Assembly (NCBI RefSeq): GCF_035046485.1
Contig: NC_085137.1
Coordinates: 456,687,004-456,751,003 of the forward strand
Origin: Aedes albopictus
Taxonomy: Eukaryota > Arthropoda > Insecta > Diptera > Culicidae
Length of the DNA: 64,000 nt
Direction: 5' to 3'
The stretch's first letter is position 1, and each line of letters begins with the position of its first letter. The position numbers and the translations under genes were made by a program. The notes under the pieces are model-generated. The model was not told the DNA's origin. It ran no database searches and was given only the letters and a program-made list of their open reading frames with translations. Shown piece by piece: positions 1-12,204 of the stretch.

Positions 1-172
1 ATAGTTGTAAATCAATAGTACTTGATTGTTTATCAGCAGTTACACTTTTTAAACAAGTAATTAGGATCTGGCTTTACCTAATGAGATTACAATCATATTC
101 TAAAAAGTATTGCATCATATTTATCTAATTCCGCTTGTCTGGAGTTCGTCGAAAATCGATGGTGCTCTAGAG

Positions 173-649
173 CACGGGTTCCCAACCGGTGGTCCGCGGC
201 CCCCCAGGGGGCCGTAAAGCCAGTCCAGGGAGGCCGCGATGTTACCAAAACAATTGTTAAATTTTTATTCTATTTTGTGCAAATTTATTCCAATTTTTAA
301 TTTTGTATACCGCCACCCCCAAAAGCCACTATTTGACGATCAAATTTTCAGTATAAAACGCCTTCAGAAGAAAAAAATTTCGGCTGCGCCGCTATTTTTC
401 AGCTACGACTCAAATTGAATGTACATGACATTATTGTTTACGAAATATGAGAGTCGAGTAATAAAGCGTATTATTGATCGTCGAAAATCCCCCCCCCCCC
501 CACAGTAAATTTCTGGGTAGGTTACTGTACCCAAAAAAAGAGGTTTCGTCCATTTAATTCATATTTTTTTTTAAACATTTTCATTGGGCCCTAGATGCTT
601 TGACAGTTTTTAAAGGGAGCCGCCACCTCAAAAAGGTTGGGAACCCCTG
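173..649. mobile_element. hAT-type MITE, 477 bp
   Basis: The ends are CACGGGTTCCCAACC on the left and, reverse-complemented, CAGGGGTTCCCAACC on the right: a 15-bp terminal inverted repeat with one mismatch. The element is flanked by a perfect 8-bp duplication CTCTAGAG (165-172 and 650-657). CAG-type ends of this kind with 8-bp duplications are typical of hAT transposons. No open frame for a transposase is present, so it is non-autonomous. Confidence 0.9.
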
Positions 650-657
650 CTCTAGAG

Positions 658-1890
658 CAATCGTGGGAAGTAGAGAAGTAATAATCATCAGCAAGCTGCA
701 CGAAAAATGAATCCAAAAGTTTTATTTTTTTTTTATTTTTTTTTTGTATTTAACATATTGTTAGAGTTTAGATACCTGAAATATCTTTCCAAGTATTTAT
801 CTCCACACTCCATTAGGACTTTAACTTCAAATAACCACTATATTCTACTTAGATTCCACTAGCAAGTTGCTCCAAATCTTGAATACTCATTGAAAAAGAA
901 ACATCTGTACAAATGACTTGATTTTTTTACGCAGTGAGATGTGCAAAACTCCAAGTAAATTGCTACAATATTGGCTGACTTACAGCTCAAAGTGGTCAGA
1001 ATCGGTCCAGGGCCCAAATGGTCCTCCACCCTTGTTAGGCAAAGTTGGGTACTTATTTATCTGCAATGTTTAGACATATTATACGAATCAAAATAATGTC
1101 TACTTTCACGACTACTTCGACCCGCAGTCAGAGATACGCGCGAGACAGTCGCCTAAGAGAACAGACTTGTTTTTAAATTTTCCATCATAGCGCTCTTTGA
1201 TAATTCTTGAAAAAAGGTCGACACATGGCCGGATGATGTGATGACTGCTGCAACTGCACGTGGCATTTGCACTGCGATTGAATTTTGTTCATCATTGAAG
1301 GCCTTGGAAAGTAGTCACCATAACTGTGTTTTGCTTGTAACGCACAATATCAAATTATATTTGAACACCCCTAGTCATTCATTCTGCATAAAATGCATGC
1401 GAATAGGAATTCAATTGTAAGCTTTGTGAGGAGGTGTTTCCAAATTAGATCACCGAATTCAATGTCGGGTTTAATGTGAGAAACGGTAGAAAAACGGCAG
1501 CCCCAGCAACAAACCTAAAAATGGAACTGTAGCAAATGAAGTCAAAGATGAGACTAAACTGAAACACCGCCACGCCAATGCTAGAAAAAATTCAAACACG
1601 CAGCATCCATTTCCTGATCAATTTGATATAACTGCAAAATTCCGCGGAACTTTTTCGAAAATTTCGTTTCGTTTCGAAAAATACCGAGTGAATTCGGATT
1701 TCGTATCGATCTCACGAAACATTTTTGAATTTCGTTTCGTTTCGTACCGCATTGCGTCAGCAATTTCACATATCGTTTCGTTTCGTTTCGCTTTGAAAAA
1801 ATCCCATACCGCATACCCTTATCCGGAAGATCAATTAGCGTTGTGTAAAGGGGCCCAAGCCCACGGATTTATCTTCCTCCCCTGAGAGGA
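658..1890. other. gene-free AT-rich stretch with TTTCG-rich segment
   Basis: No credible gene is visible. A T-run lies at 720-748. From about 1660 to 1795 the motif TTTCG recurs many times in short runs, giving a degenerate microsatellite-like tract. The small open frames over this tract are repeat artefacts. Confidence 0.5.
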
Positions 1891-2401
1891 GTGTGCGGCC
1901 GTTGAAGTGGCCTTTTTCGGGCCCTACAGTGAGAACTCAGCCCAAGTGGGACACGTGTCACACACCTGACACCCCCCCCCCCAACCACCAAACCCCCCTC
2001 CCCCTCCCCCCCCCAAATTTTTTCCTCTTTTCCCTTTCACCCCTTTCCACCAACCGGGGGGGTAGGTCACCACCCCTCACCCCCCTCACCCCTTTTCAAC
2101 CCCCCCCCCTTTTTTTCACCCACCTCCCCCCCCGCAATTTTTTTTCCTTCCGTTTTACCCATACCCCCTTCAACCCCCGACCCATCAAAGACCCTTTCTC
2201 CTACCCCTCCCCCTACGATCGGTAGTGCCGGTTAGGCCATCGTAGGTCCTCCCTCTCGAGCCACCGTGGTAAGAGAGGCGAGTTTTTTGGAACAAATTCA
2301 GCACTAGTGCCGCGGGTGTTAGTGTTTTTCACACCTGTCCCAGATAAAGGCCGGTGGACTGAGTGGCCCATTCACCACCACAGTCCCGGCCCGCCGGCAC
2401 C

Positions 2402-4144
2402 ATGTCGGCGAGTGGCCACCCTCCCACCCCCGGGGACCCAGGAGGACCCGGCGGAGGCACGACAAATAGAATCAACGGTGAGTACACTGGTCGTCTTGTC
2501 CCTGAATTTTTGGACCCCCAAGGAAACTCCGGGGAACTACAATTCCTGCGCATGCGGGCTGTCTCCGGCGCCATTCCCAATGACCCCTTCCTCCTCCGCC
2601 TGAGTGTGGAAAAGTTCATCGGCGGGCAGATCTACGGCGTGTTCAAGGAGAACAAGGGCATCTCCTACGTGCTGAAGATTCACAGCCAGGCCCAGTTCGA
2701 CAAGCTCCTGCGGATGAACAAGCTCGCTGACGGCACCGACATCGTAGTCGAGGAGCACACGACCCTCAATCAGGTAAAGTGTGTTGTTTCGAACGCTGAC
2801 ACCGTCGGCCTAGAAGAGCAGTACCTCGCGGAACAGCTCAACGGCCAACGCGTTAAGGAAGTTCGACGTATCAAGCGCAGGAATACCAACACCGGCACAC
2901 TGGAGAATACCTCCACCCTCATCCTCACCATAAGCGGCACGGTAGTCCCGGAGCACATCGACTTCGGGTGGTCGAGATGCCGCACACGACCGTATTACCC
3001 GAACCCGATGCAGTGCTTCCGGTGCTGGAGTTTCGGGCACACCGGAAAGCGCTGCACAGCGCCGGCCAAAATCTGTGGTAGGTGTAGCCAAATCCATGAC
3101 GAGGACCAAACGCCCAACTCAACCGAAGGAGCCAACGGACAGCAAACACCGAGAAGGACATGCAACCAACCCGTATGCTGCAGGACATGCAACAGCACCC
3201 AGCACGCGCTCTCAAGCAGAGACTGTCCCGTCTACAAGAGAGAAAACGCCATTCAGGTGATTAGGGTAGACGAGGGAATTTCTTACCCGCAGGCACGGCG
3301 GGAATTCGAAGCACGAGAAGCGGCCAAATCACCGGACAAGAGCAGCTATGCAGGAGTCGCGAGCAGCAGCAAGGACACGCAGATCGCCGAGCTAGAAGCC
3401 ACCGTCAGGAAACTCCAAAATGACGCCGAAAGAAGAGAGAAGCGAATGGCCGACCTGGAGGCAGCTCTCCAGAACCGGCCCGTCGGAGCGAGACTGGAGG
3501 CAGCCAAGGAGCACGGCCCAGTAGAAGAGCTGATCCGACAGGTGGCGGAGCTTACTGCCACCGTCAAACAGCTGCAATCCGATCTCAAGGCTAAGGACGC
3601 AATCATTGCCGAGCTCCAACGGGACCAACGAGAACAGCCAACCCCGAAGAACTCCACGAACGTCGCCCAAAACCCGCAAACAGCAATGGACCTCTCCCCC
3701 AGCCACTGCAGCAACGACAGCTTTACGATGACCATCCGGGACCCCAAGGTGGCCGCCCAGGTTGCCGCATGGACTGAGCCCAACGGCACCGGGCCAACAG
3801 CCGCAGAACCTAAGGACAGCAAAGGAGCCACCCCGAAGAAACCAAAGAAAACGAAGGCCAAGAAAAAGACCAGCAACGAATCACAGGAACAGGATCTATG
3901 CGCGACCAAAACCCACTCCCTCCTGAGCCGCCAAGGTGATAGAGGTGAGCCCGCTAACCAAGACATGGAAGACAGCGACTATTCAATAGCCACCGTGGCG
4001 TCGTCCGCAGCTAGCTCCAAAAGATCGTATCCCATCTCCTCGTCAAGCGCCGACTCCAATCATAACTCCGGCGATGATACTAAGATCACCCGGAGCCGGA
4101 AAAAGCTACCCCGGGACACCGAGCCAAAGACGACGACCCAATAA
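2402..4144 (+). CDS. LINE ORF1, gag-like nucleic-acid-binding protein
   Basis: ORF1 proteins of this group bind the element RNA and form ribonucleoprotein particles. The chosen ATG at 2402 follows CGGCACC, a good start context; an in-frame ATG at 2363 would add 13 residues. The frame gives about 580 residues without a stop. Around residue 205 there is a CCHC knuckle starting CFRC with H and C at the expected spacing, and near residues 260-275 a second Cys/His knuckle ending in the usual C-P-V-Y. A charged coiled-coil-like stretch (DTQIAELEATVRKLQ and following) occupies roughly residues 325-400. A Lys-rich basic patch lies near residue 490. The frame is intact, in contrast to ORF2, and ends shortly before a shifted frame that continues DPIKDLLTSL, suggesting a recent frameshift near 4140 at its C-terminus. 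Confidence 0.85.
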   Translation: MSASGHPPTPGDPGGPGGGTTNRINGEYTGRLVPEFLDPQGNSGELQFLRMRAVSGAIPNDPFLLRLSVEKFIGGQIYGVFKENKGISYVLKIHSQAQFDKLLRMNKLADGTDIVVEEHTTLNQVKCVVSNADTVGLEEQYLAEQLNGQRVKEVRRIKRRNTNTGTLENTSTLILTISGTVVPEHIDFGWSRCRTRPYYPNPMQCFRCWSFGHTGKRCTAPAKICGRCSQIHDEDQTPNSTEGANGQQTPRRTCNQPVCCRTCNSTQHALSSRDCPVYKRENAIQVIRVDEGISYPQARREFEAREAAKSPDKSSYAGVASSSKDTQIAELEATVRKLQNDAERREKRMADLEAALQNRPVGARLEAAKEHGPVEELIRQVAELTATVKQLQSDLKAKDAIIAELQRDQREQPTPKNSTNVAQNPQTAMDLSPSHCSNDSFTMTIRDPKVAAQVAAWTEPNGTGPTAAEPKDSKGATPKKPKKTKAKKKTSNESQEQDLCATKTHSLLSRQGDRGEPANQDMEDSDYSIATVASSAASSKRSYPISSSSADSNHNSGDDTKITRSRKKLPRDTEPKTTTQ

Positions 4145-4774
4145 AGGACCTGCTCACGTCGCTCAACAACATTTCCAAAGATCACCATAACTTGTCCTCA
4201 CCCCCTCTCTCCCCCTCTCTCCCCCTCTTCACTCCCTCCAAAACCCCCGTTAAAAACCCAGAAGCAGAACCAGTTGAGCGACCACCAACCAGCCCCAATA
4301 ACCCCGGCCTCAACGATAACCCCGCAACACCAAACACACCAGCGACGGCACCAACAAAGCCCGGCACACCCGAAAACGGCCTCCCCACACCGGAAAAAGT
4401 AGGCGACCAGCCGCGCCCTCCGCGGCGAAACCCCCCGCGGCGCAGGCTCCCACCGGAGCGCTACCGCAACGATGCGCCTCCCCCCCCCACAATCCACCTA
4501 CAGCCGGAACCCCTGGCCGAAGTCGGAACCCCCCGGGAACCAACCTGGACCTCAAGCAGGTCCTCTCTGGGCACCCCAGATCGGCAGTTCCGAGCGACCC
4601 GGATCCAATTCAGGACCCCCCTGGGCACCTCGGACCGGCAGTTCCGAGCGGTAAGTCCCACCTCAAGCCACGCTCCCTCCCCCACAGGGACCATAAAGGG
4701 CCAATACCCAGCAACCCATCGACAGCGACACCGACAATAACAGGAGCCAAAACAACAACGGCCGAGCCGCCAAA

Positions 4775-7700
4775 GTGCGGCCCCTCGGCATTACAGAACG
4801 CAGATCCCCAACCCTCGGCCCCGCGGCGGAACCCTGCGCGTCGCAGGCTTCAACCGGAGCGCTACCCCGGCAACCTATACAACTCGCACAAGCCACTCTC
4901 GGCCCAGGAAAGGAGAAACGCCGCTGCCTCCCCGATCTGCAAAACCGCCTCCAAGACGTTCTTCAGCAGGTTCCAGAACCGGTCATAATCGTCGGCGACG
5001 TTAATGGACATCACCAAGCTTGGGGTGGCAGCAAGAACAACATCCGTGGCAACTGCGTCATGGAGTTTGCCTGCGCCAACGACCTCGTTATTCTGAACGA
5101 TGGTTCGCCAACATTCCAGAGGGGAACGACCGAAACGGTGATAGACATCGCGCTAGCCTCATCGAGCATCTCTGCCCGCCTGCTGTGGCACGCGGTAGAG
5201 GACCCCCACGGCAGCGACCACTCACCAATCATCATCACCCTGAACAACAGCAGCCCACCGGAAACAACCCGACGACCCCGGTGGCTCTACGAAAAAGCCG
5301 ACTGGGCAGCGTTCCAAGCAGCCGTCGAAGAAGAGATCGGGACCGGAACGCACACCTCAATGGAGGAAATCACCTCAGCGATCATCCTGGCAGCCGGCCA
5401 GACCATCCCAAAAACCAGCCCCAAACCGGGAAAGCGCACACTCCATTGGTGGGACGAAACCACCAAAGCGGCGGTGAAACTCCGAAGGAAGACACTCCGA
5501 GCCTTCAAAAGGGCGAAAGACCGGCTCCCGCCGGACCACCCAGACATAGCGCTAGCGAATGAAAACTACAAAAACGCGCGGAACGCCTGTCGCCAGGAAA
5601 TCCGCGAAGCCAAGGAGAAGTCGTGGAAGGAATTTTTGGACTCCATCAACGACCAGCAGTCGTCTGCCGAACTATGGCAAAAAATAAACGGATTGCAGGG
5701 CAAGCAAAGAGTTAAAGGCATGTGCCTAACGGTCAACGGCCAGCCTACTAGAGACCCCCAAATCATCGCGGAAACTCTGGCAGGGTACTTCTACGGACTC
5801 TCGTCCATCGAGAACTACCCCATCCCCTTCCTAAAAGCCCACCCATCTCCGCGCACCGCAGTCGCAAGATTCGCCGTCCCCCCTGATCGGGGCCAAAACT
5901 TCAACCTCCCGTTCCGCCTTCCCGAGCTGGAATTTGCCCTCAGCAAGGCAAAAGGGAAATCCTCGGGACCGGACGAGCTTGGTTACCCCATGCTCAGAAA
6001 TCTACCTCCCAGCTGCAAGCGCAGCCTGCTGCAAGCAGTAAACGACATTTGGGCTTCGGGCGCGCTCCCGGCCGAATGGAAGCACAGCCTGGTGGTTCCG
6101 ATCCCGAAAGGCACCGGACCAGCCAACAAGGCATCCAGCTACCGGCCGATCGCGCTAACCAGCTGCGCCTCCAAAATAATGGAGAAAATGGTGAACCGTC
6201 GACTAGTGGAGCACCTGGAGATCAACGGCCACCTAGACCACCGGCAGCACGCTTTCCGGGCCGGACGCGGCACCAGCACTTTTCTAGCAGAGCTAGGTCA
6301 GACCCTGGACGACGCGCTAGACAGCAACCAGCATATCGAGCTAATTTCCCTCGACCTGGCCAAGGCTTACAACCGGGCATGGACCCCCGACGTCCTGGAG
6401 AGGTTGGCCCGATGGGGCATCACCGGGAATCTACTCCAGTTCCTGAAGGATTTCCTTGTCGGAAGGACGTTCCAGGTGATCGTCGGGAACAACCGAAGCA
6501 GCCCACACGACGAAGAAACCGGAGTACCACAAGGATCGGTAATTGCGGTCACCATCTTCCTGGTGGCCATGAGCGGAATCTACCAGACCATCCCAAGGGG
6601 CGTATTCCTCAAGGTGTACGCCGACGACATCACCCTGATTGTGGTCGGAATGCACCCGAAGGCCAAGCAGCCCGAGGAAAGCCCAAGCAGCCGCCACCGC
6701 CGTCGGCAAATGGGCCGCCAAAGCCGGATTCGACATCTCCGCCGCCAAGTCTGGGAGGTTGCACATCTGCGCGGAAAACCACCAGCCGCCACGGAAACCC
6801 ATCACCCTAAACCAGGAGGCCATCCCCACCAAAAAGACTTTGAAGACCCTTGGCGTCACCCTGGACCGGCATCTCACCCTGCAGGCCCACTTCAACCAGG
6901 TCAAGAAGAGCTGCAAGAGCCGTTTAAACCTTCTTCGGAGCATCTCGGGCAAAAGAACCCGGAGCGACAGAGCCACCCATCTGAGGGTCGCCGACGCCAT
7001 CATTGGCACCCGGATAACGTACGGCATCGAGCTAACCTGCCGAGCTCAAGACCGTTTAATCAGGACGCTAGCACCCATCCACAACCGGGCCATTAGAACC
7101 ATTTCCGGCCTGCTCTCTCAACCCCCGCAGACGCAGCATGCGCCGAAGCTGGCGTTCTACCCTTTCGGCTCAAAGTCGCGCTGACCACCTGCGACCGAGC
7201 CATCGGTTTTTTGGAAAAAAAAAAAACCGGGAGAACGGGCAAGGCTGCTCCTCGCCGAGCAAGCAAACCTGGCCCTCCAAACCGCGGCCAACGCCACGCT
7301 TCCCCCGGTGGCTGGTCTCCACCGGCTTGGGCCGAGAAGCTGGTCGGCCAGGGCACCCGAAGTTGACAACACGATCAAGAAACGTTTCAGACGGCAGGCT
7401 CAACCTCAGCAAGTTCAGGCACATTTCCACGAAAGGATTAGGAAACGGTACCACAATTAGGCGATCCGGTACAGCGACGGCTCCAAGGTAGGCGAACGAG
7501 TGGGAGTGGGAGTTCATGGTACCGAACCTGAACAACACCACCGACTCCCGGCGGAATGTTCGGTCTTCTCGGCTGAAGCTGCAGGGATTTTCCAAGCAAT
7601 AACAGCCCCAAGAGACCGACCCGTACTTGTTGTGACTGACTCACAGAGCGCTATCTCAGCAATCGAGAGCCCAAAAGCGAAACACCCCTTCATTCAGGGC

Positions 7701-8021
7701 GTCCAGGCAGAATTAGATTCCGCCGAACACCTGACAGCTCTGCCAAACCGGCGGGAACAAACTGTCCTCTCTCGGCTCAGAACGGGACACACTCGGGTGT
7801 CACATAGTATGACCACCAACAGCTCCGGCTTCCACCGACAATGCGAAATCTGTGTCACACCAAACACGGTCGAGCACTTCTTGTGCACCTGCCCAGTTTA
7901 CGAGGCCCTCCGTCAGACGCACCAGGTGACAGACGTCCCCAGGTCACTGGCCAACGACAAAGTCAACGAGCGCCAAGTAATCAACTACCTCAAGGAAGCT
8001 GGCCTCTTTGACAACATTTGA
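4775..8021 (+). pseudogene. LINE ORF2, endonuclease/reverse transcriptase/RNase H, broken
   Basis: The frame from 4775 carries only the C-terminal half of an AP-type endonuclease (GDVNGHH near 4996, VIDIAL, SDHSPI near 5217); the N-terminal catalytic half is absent. Reverse transcriptase follows, with SSYRPIALTS, the SLDLAKAYN motif A, GVPQGSV and VYADDI near 6616. After about 6660 the sense shifts to another frame (6639-7184), then at least once more around an A-run at 7217-7227. RNase H resumes at about 7469 with YSDGSK, SAEAAGI and VVTDSQSA and ends at 8021 after a C-terminal Cys/His motif (CEIC..H..C). The order is that of I/LOA-type LINEs. Several frameshifts and the missing half-domain make it a pseudogene. 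Confidence 0.85.
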
Positions 8022-9058
8022 GCGATCGGCGTAAGGACCCTGGTCGTGGGCACCTCGGACCTCTCGGACTCTCCGGGATCCGAGTGGTAAGTCCCACCCC
8101 AAACAACCCACCCCTCCACCACGACATCACGATCAATCCGATCGTCAAGGAGGAAAGAATGCCCCCGTCACGGGCACTCACACAACATACAACCGAAGGA
8201 AAACATCAATGGTTAACCTCCTGCAACAGTCGGGGCGCCGTCCAACCGGAAGCCGGAAGGGGACCGGCATGGACAGGTCGACCTCGGCGTTGTAGGGAAG
8301 AACCCGGCGATACGGAGCATACCCTCCGGCAGTCGGGGCGCCGTCCAACCGGAAGCCGGCAGGGGACCGGCATGGACGGGTCGACCTCGGCGCCGGCAGG
8401 ACGATGTAAGCAGCAGAAACCGAAATCCAAAAACTACCGCGAACGGTGGGCACCTCGGACCTCTCGGGTTCCCGGGATCCGAGCGGTAAGTCCCATCCCC
8501 ACTCAACCTCAAGGCCTACCCCAACGAACCTCGAACCAGAACCCCCGGTGGGCCCCCTGGGCCCCTCGGGCTTCCCTGGGACCCAAGTGACAAGTCGTAC
8601 CACAAAACGATCCTCCAAACCACCACGAACCACCGGCGGGCAGAGCCCCACCACCACGGAACCACCAAACCACAAAACTATCAATACCCCGGACCCCCCG
8701 GCCTCGCCGGGACCACATTGACCCTCAAGGTCTCGACCCCCTGACACTGGATCTCTACATTCAGCCCGGTCGTGGGCACCTCGGCCCTCTCGGATTACCC
8801 GGGACCCGAGTGGTAAGCCACACCCCAAGCGACCCCCACCAACACGCCCACAACCACGACCAGCCTGGTTGGAAGAGCCCGCACCTCGGACCCCCGTTTC
8901 CGGAACCCGAGCGGTAAGCCGCACCCTCCAAACAAGCGGAACAACAGACCCCCGGCGACCAACCCGACCGACAAGACGAGGCACGAAAGAAGCCGCAAGC
9001 CCCTGGACCCCGGACCCAAAAATTTAAAACAAATTTCAAAAAAAAAAAAAAAAAAAAA
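8022..9058 (+). repeat. LINE 3' UTR with interspersed internal repeats
   Basis: Five diverged copies of a roughly 50-bp motif starting GGGCACCTCGGACC and ending GAGYGGTAAGTC lie near 8049, 8448, 8555, 8775 and 8880. Related copies occur upstream in the ORF1-ORF2 linker near 4585 and 4630. A second pair of about 65-bp repeats starting CAGTCGGGGCGCCGTCC lies at 8227 and 8332. No protein is expected here; the long antisense open frame at 8178-8984 is a by-product of high GC. Confidence 0.75.
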
Positions 9059-9073
9059 TGAAATGAAATGTAA

Positions 9074-9573
9074 NNNNNNNNNNNNNNNNNNNNNNNNNNN
9101 NNNNNNNNNNNNNNNNNNNNNNNNNNNNNNNNNNNNNNNNNNNNNNNNNNNNNNNNNNNNNNNNNNNNNNNNNNNNNNNNNNNNNNNNNNNNNNNNNNNN
9201 NNNNNNNNNNNNNNNNNNNNNNNNNNNNNNNNNNNNNNNNNNNNNNNNNNNNNNNNNNNNNNNNNNNNNNNNNNNNNNNNNNNNNNNNNNNNNNNNNNNN
9301 NNNNNNNNNNNNNNNNNNNNNNNNNNNNNNNNNNNNNNNNNNNNNNNNNNNNNNNNNNNNNNNNNNNNNNNNNNNNNNNNNNNNNNNNNNNNNNNNNNNN
9401 NNNNNNNNNNNNNNNNNNNNNNNNNNNNNNNNNNNNNNNNNNNNNNNNNNNNNNNNNNNNNNNNNNNNNNNNNNNNNNNNNNNNNNNNNNNNNNNNNNNN
9501 NNNNNNNNNNNNNNNNNNNNNNNNNNNNNNNNNNNNNNNNNNNNNNNNNNNNNNNNNNNNNNNNNNNNNNNNN
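9074..9573. other. assembly gap, 500 N
   Basis: Exactly 500 unknown bases, a conventional placeholder of unknown true size. It begins 15 bases after the LINE poly-A tract, where assembly commonly fails. Confidence 0.99.
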
Positions 9574-10660
9574 TTTACAAATTCCTCCAGGATTTGCTAC
9601 GAAAGTCGCTAAAGCGATGGCTTCGGGAACTCCTCCAAGTGTTTCTGAAGCAATTTCTTCAGTAAAGAGTTTTTTTTAAGATTTCAAGGGCTACCCCACA
9701 TGATCGTTTTAGTAAATTTCTCAGAGGATTTTTGGTAGTGTTGTACTTTTCACAACAGCGTGCGTCCTGAAGGGTTAAAATTGTTTTTCAATTTGCATCA
9801 ACGAATTCGAGAGGAATTCTTAGGGGTTTATGCCATTGATTTGAAAAATAATATAGGCTTTTCATAATTAATGCTTCCAAAAATCCCTTTGATTTCTAAA
9901 TTTCTTCGTAATTCCTCATAGTACTTCTACTACTACTTCATAACCAATGATTCTTTCCGAATTCATCTTGGAGTTCACCTAGAAGATTCTTCGAGGATTC
10001 CTTTATAAATTGTTCCAAAAATTCCAGCAAACATTTCTACAAGGATTCTTTCGGGAATTCCTCCGAAATCCCTTTAAAAAATTGCACTGGGTTCCATTCA
10101 GGAGCCATACCTGATCAAGCATGATCTCAGAAATTTATCATAGATATTTTCCATGAGGAACTCCTGAAAGATTTCTTCTTGGAAAGTCTAAATAATTCTT
10201 GAAGAAAATCCTTAAGGATCATCTGAAGGTTTCGCTAAAGGACTTCATGACATAATCCTTGAAGGACTTTTTGAAGGGATCCAAAGAGGTATTCCTGAAG
10301 GAATGCTTGAAGGAATTCGCAAAAAAGTAATCCCTGAAGGAATATTTGAAAGATTCCTTGATATTTTTTTAAGAAATTCTTGAAGAAATTCTTGGAGGTG
10401 TTCTTGAAGGAATCAATTCAAGTATCCCAAAATTAATGCTTAGAAGATATTTTGAAGCAATCCATGAAAAAAATTCTGAAGTAAATCTTAGAGGATTTCT
10501 TGTCTTTGAAGTAAATGCTTGATAAATCGTAATACATATTCTCGAAGGCAAGGTAAGTATTTATGTACCTTGCCCGAAGGAATTCTTGCAGAAACCCTTC
10601 AAGAAATACTTGGAAAGAAATACTTGATGAAATCGTTGAAATACGTTGATTGCACTTATT
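9574..10660. repeat. degenerate GAATTCCT-type short repeats
   Basis: The stretch is built from imperfect copies of motifs such as CTTGAAGGAATTC and AATTCCTCCAGG spaced about 20-25 bp. The same texture recurs at 20470-20960, 28745-29110 and 40240-40700. Open frames over it are fortuitous. Confidence 0.6.
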
Positions 10661-10782
10661 TTTCATACGAAAAAAAAATCGGCAAACTATTGTTATTACG
10701 GGTTTGACTTGACATGTGTTTTGATCATAATTTTCATAAATGCGGCCCTTGAATTATAGCTGCAAGCTTAAGTCAACAACTA

Positions 10783-11703
10783 CAGGGGATACTCAAAATA
10801 ACTGGGACAGGTAAAATTTTCACTTTTCAAAAAATGTTCAACTCGCTGTAACTTTTCGAAAAGGACATCAAATATTCTCAAATTTTTACTGTAAGTTCAT
10901 CAACTAGTTGTGTATCAGTGGTTCAAATTTGGAAAAGATCGGTCCATTCTACACGAAGTTATAAAGATTCTAGAAAAAGGTATAATTATTCGATAGCCAA
11001 CTATGAGCTGATATATCTCCGGATTTAATGAACCGAATGCAATGAAATTTTAATCATTTATGACTTATATAATAAACTTTAAAAAACAGTTGACTTAATT
11101 TGAAATTATTAATAAGAAAAAAAGTTATGCAGATTTCATTTATTCCATGTTTTTTCAGTAAATTTATCCTTTTTTTCATATGCATCCCATTACTTTTTCA
11201 ATTTAATGCCGGCTTTTTGGTTGCTTTCCTTTGAAACATAAATATATTTAATTCAATTAGAGGGAATTTAAATGAACTGTAATTACTATCTCGAATTTTG
11301 AAACGATGATGAAGTTTTGGATAAATTGGTGTTGTATTACAAAAATAAACTAATCGAAATAATTTTCTTTGCGTGAAGAATTTTAATTTTAGTCAAATGT
11401 TTTCAATAGCTCATTATATAAGTCATAAATAATCAAAATTTCATTGCATTCGGATCATTGAATCCGGAGATATAACAGCTCAAAGTTGGCTATCGGATAA
11501 TTATACCTTTTTCTAGAACTTTTATAACTTTCTGTAAAATGGCCCGATCTTTTCCAAATTTTGACCACTGATGCACAACTAGTTGATGAACTTACAGTAA
11601 AAATTTGAGAATATACAATGCCCTTTTCGAAAAGTTACAGCGAGTTGAACATTTTTTAAAAACTGAAAATTTTACCTGTCCCAGTTATTTTGAGTATCCC
11701 CTG
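10783..11703. mobile_element. Tc1/mariner-like non-autonomous element with long inverted arms, 921 bp
   Basis: The ends CAGGGGATACTCAAAATAAC and their reverse complement are flanked by TA on both sides (10781-10782, 11704-11705). The inverted similarity continues about 300 bp inward: the segment with ATATCTCCGGATT near 11020 is mirrored near 11460. No transposase frame is present. TA duplication with such ends suits the Tc1/mariner superfamily. Confidence 0.85.
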
Positions 11704-11839
11704 TATATTTGGTCCTGTTATTAGGATATCAGGGAAGTTTTCACAATGCTTATAAATTTTACTTCCAAATCGGTAATGAATTTCGCAAAATCCTATTTTA
11801 ATGTCTAACACATTTTTCTTGTAATTTTGGGAACGTCTA

Positions 11840-12083
11840 TGTGCCCCACTTCCAAAAAACGAAGGGGCCTCCACATACCTACCAGCAGTTCTGCGAAGTG
11901 TTGATCTTATACTTATAGCAAAGATTTTAAAGAACTCTATAATATTTGCTTATAGGAAACATTTGCCATTTAAAGAACTTTATTCAAACTAGTGTTAGAA
12001 ACCTTCCTTGATCTGGAGGCCCCCTGAATTCAGGGGCCCGGTGCGGACCGCACCCATCGCACCCCCCTTGCTACGCCACTGGA
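11840..12083 (-). mobile_element. hAT-like terminal fragment
   Basis: Read on the minus strand the segment begins CAGTGGCGTAGCAAGG and continues into a GC-rich palindromic stretch with GGGCCCCTGAATTCAGGGGG. CAGTGGCGTAGC is a recurrent hAT terminal sequence. No matching second end was found, so the extent is approximate. Confidence 0.5.
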
Positions 12084-12204
12084 TGAAACATTCCAGATCC
12101 ACAGACAGTAATCACCTGCCATCTAAAAGAGGAAGATGAAGAGAAAAGAAATTTGACATGTACAATGGAAGACTTTCCTACTGAGATTTACAATACACTA
12201 AGGT

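Larger units (their letters stand above)
1893..9058 (+). mobile_element. non-LTR retrotransposon (I/LOA-like LINE), decayed copy
   Basis: The element reads, in order: a C-rich 5' leader (about 1893-2400), ORF1 with zinc knuckles, a repeat-bearing linker, ORF2 with endonuclease, reverse transcriptase and RNase H, a 1-kb repeat-rich 3' UTR and an A-run at 9037-9058 followed by short AAATG repeats that run into a sequence gap. An RNase H domain after the reverse transcriptase plus a gag-like ORF1 with CCHC knuckles points to the I/LOA/Outcast group. GC content is far above that of the surrounding DNA. The 5' boundary is estimated. ORF2 has several frameshifts and lacks half of its endonuclease, so this copy is not autonomous. 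Confidence 0.85.

Noticed and set aside
1688..1885. short plus-strand frame over TTTCG repeats
   Set aside because: Translation of a microsatellite-like tract (FRFVS repeats); no gene.
3346..3966. 206-residue minus-strand open frame
   Set aside because: Antisense shadow of LINE ORF1, whose zinc knuckles and coiled coil establish the plus strand as coding.
8178..8984. 268-residue minus-strand open frame
   Set aside because: Lies over the GC-rich repeat units of the LINE 3' UTR; Gly/Arg/Val-rich repetitive translation with no domain.
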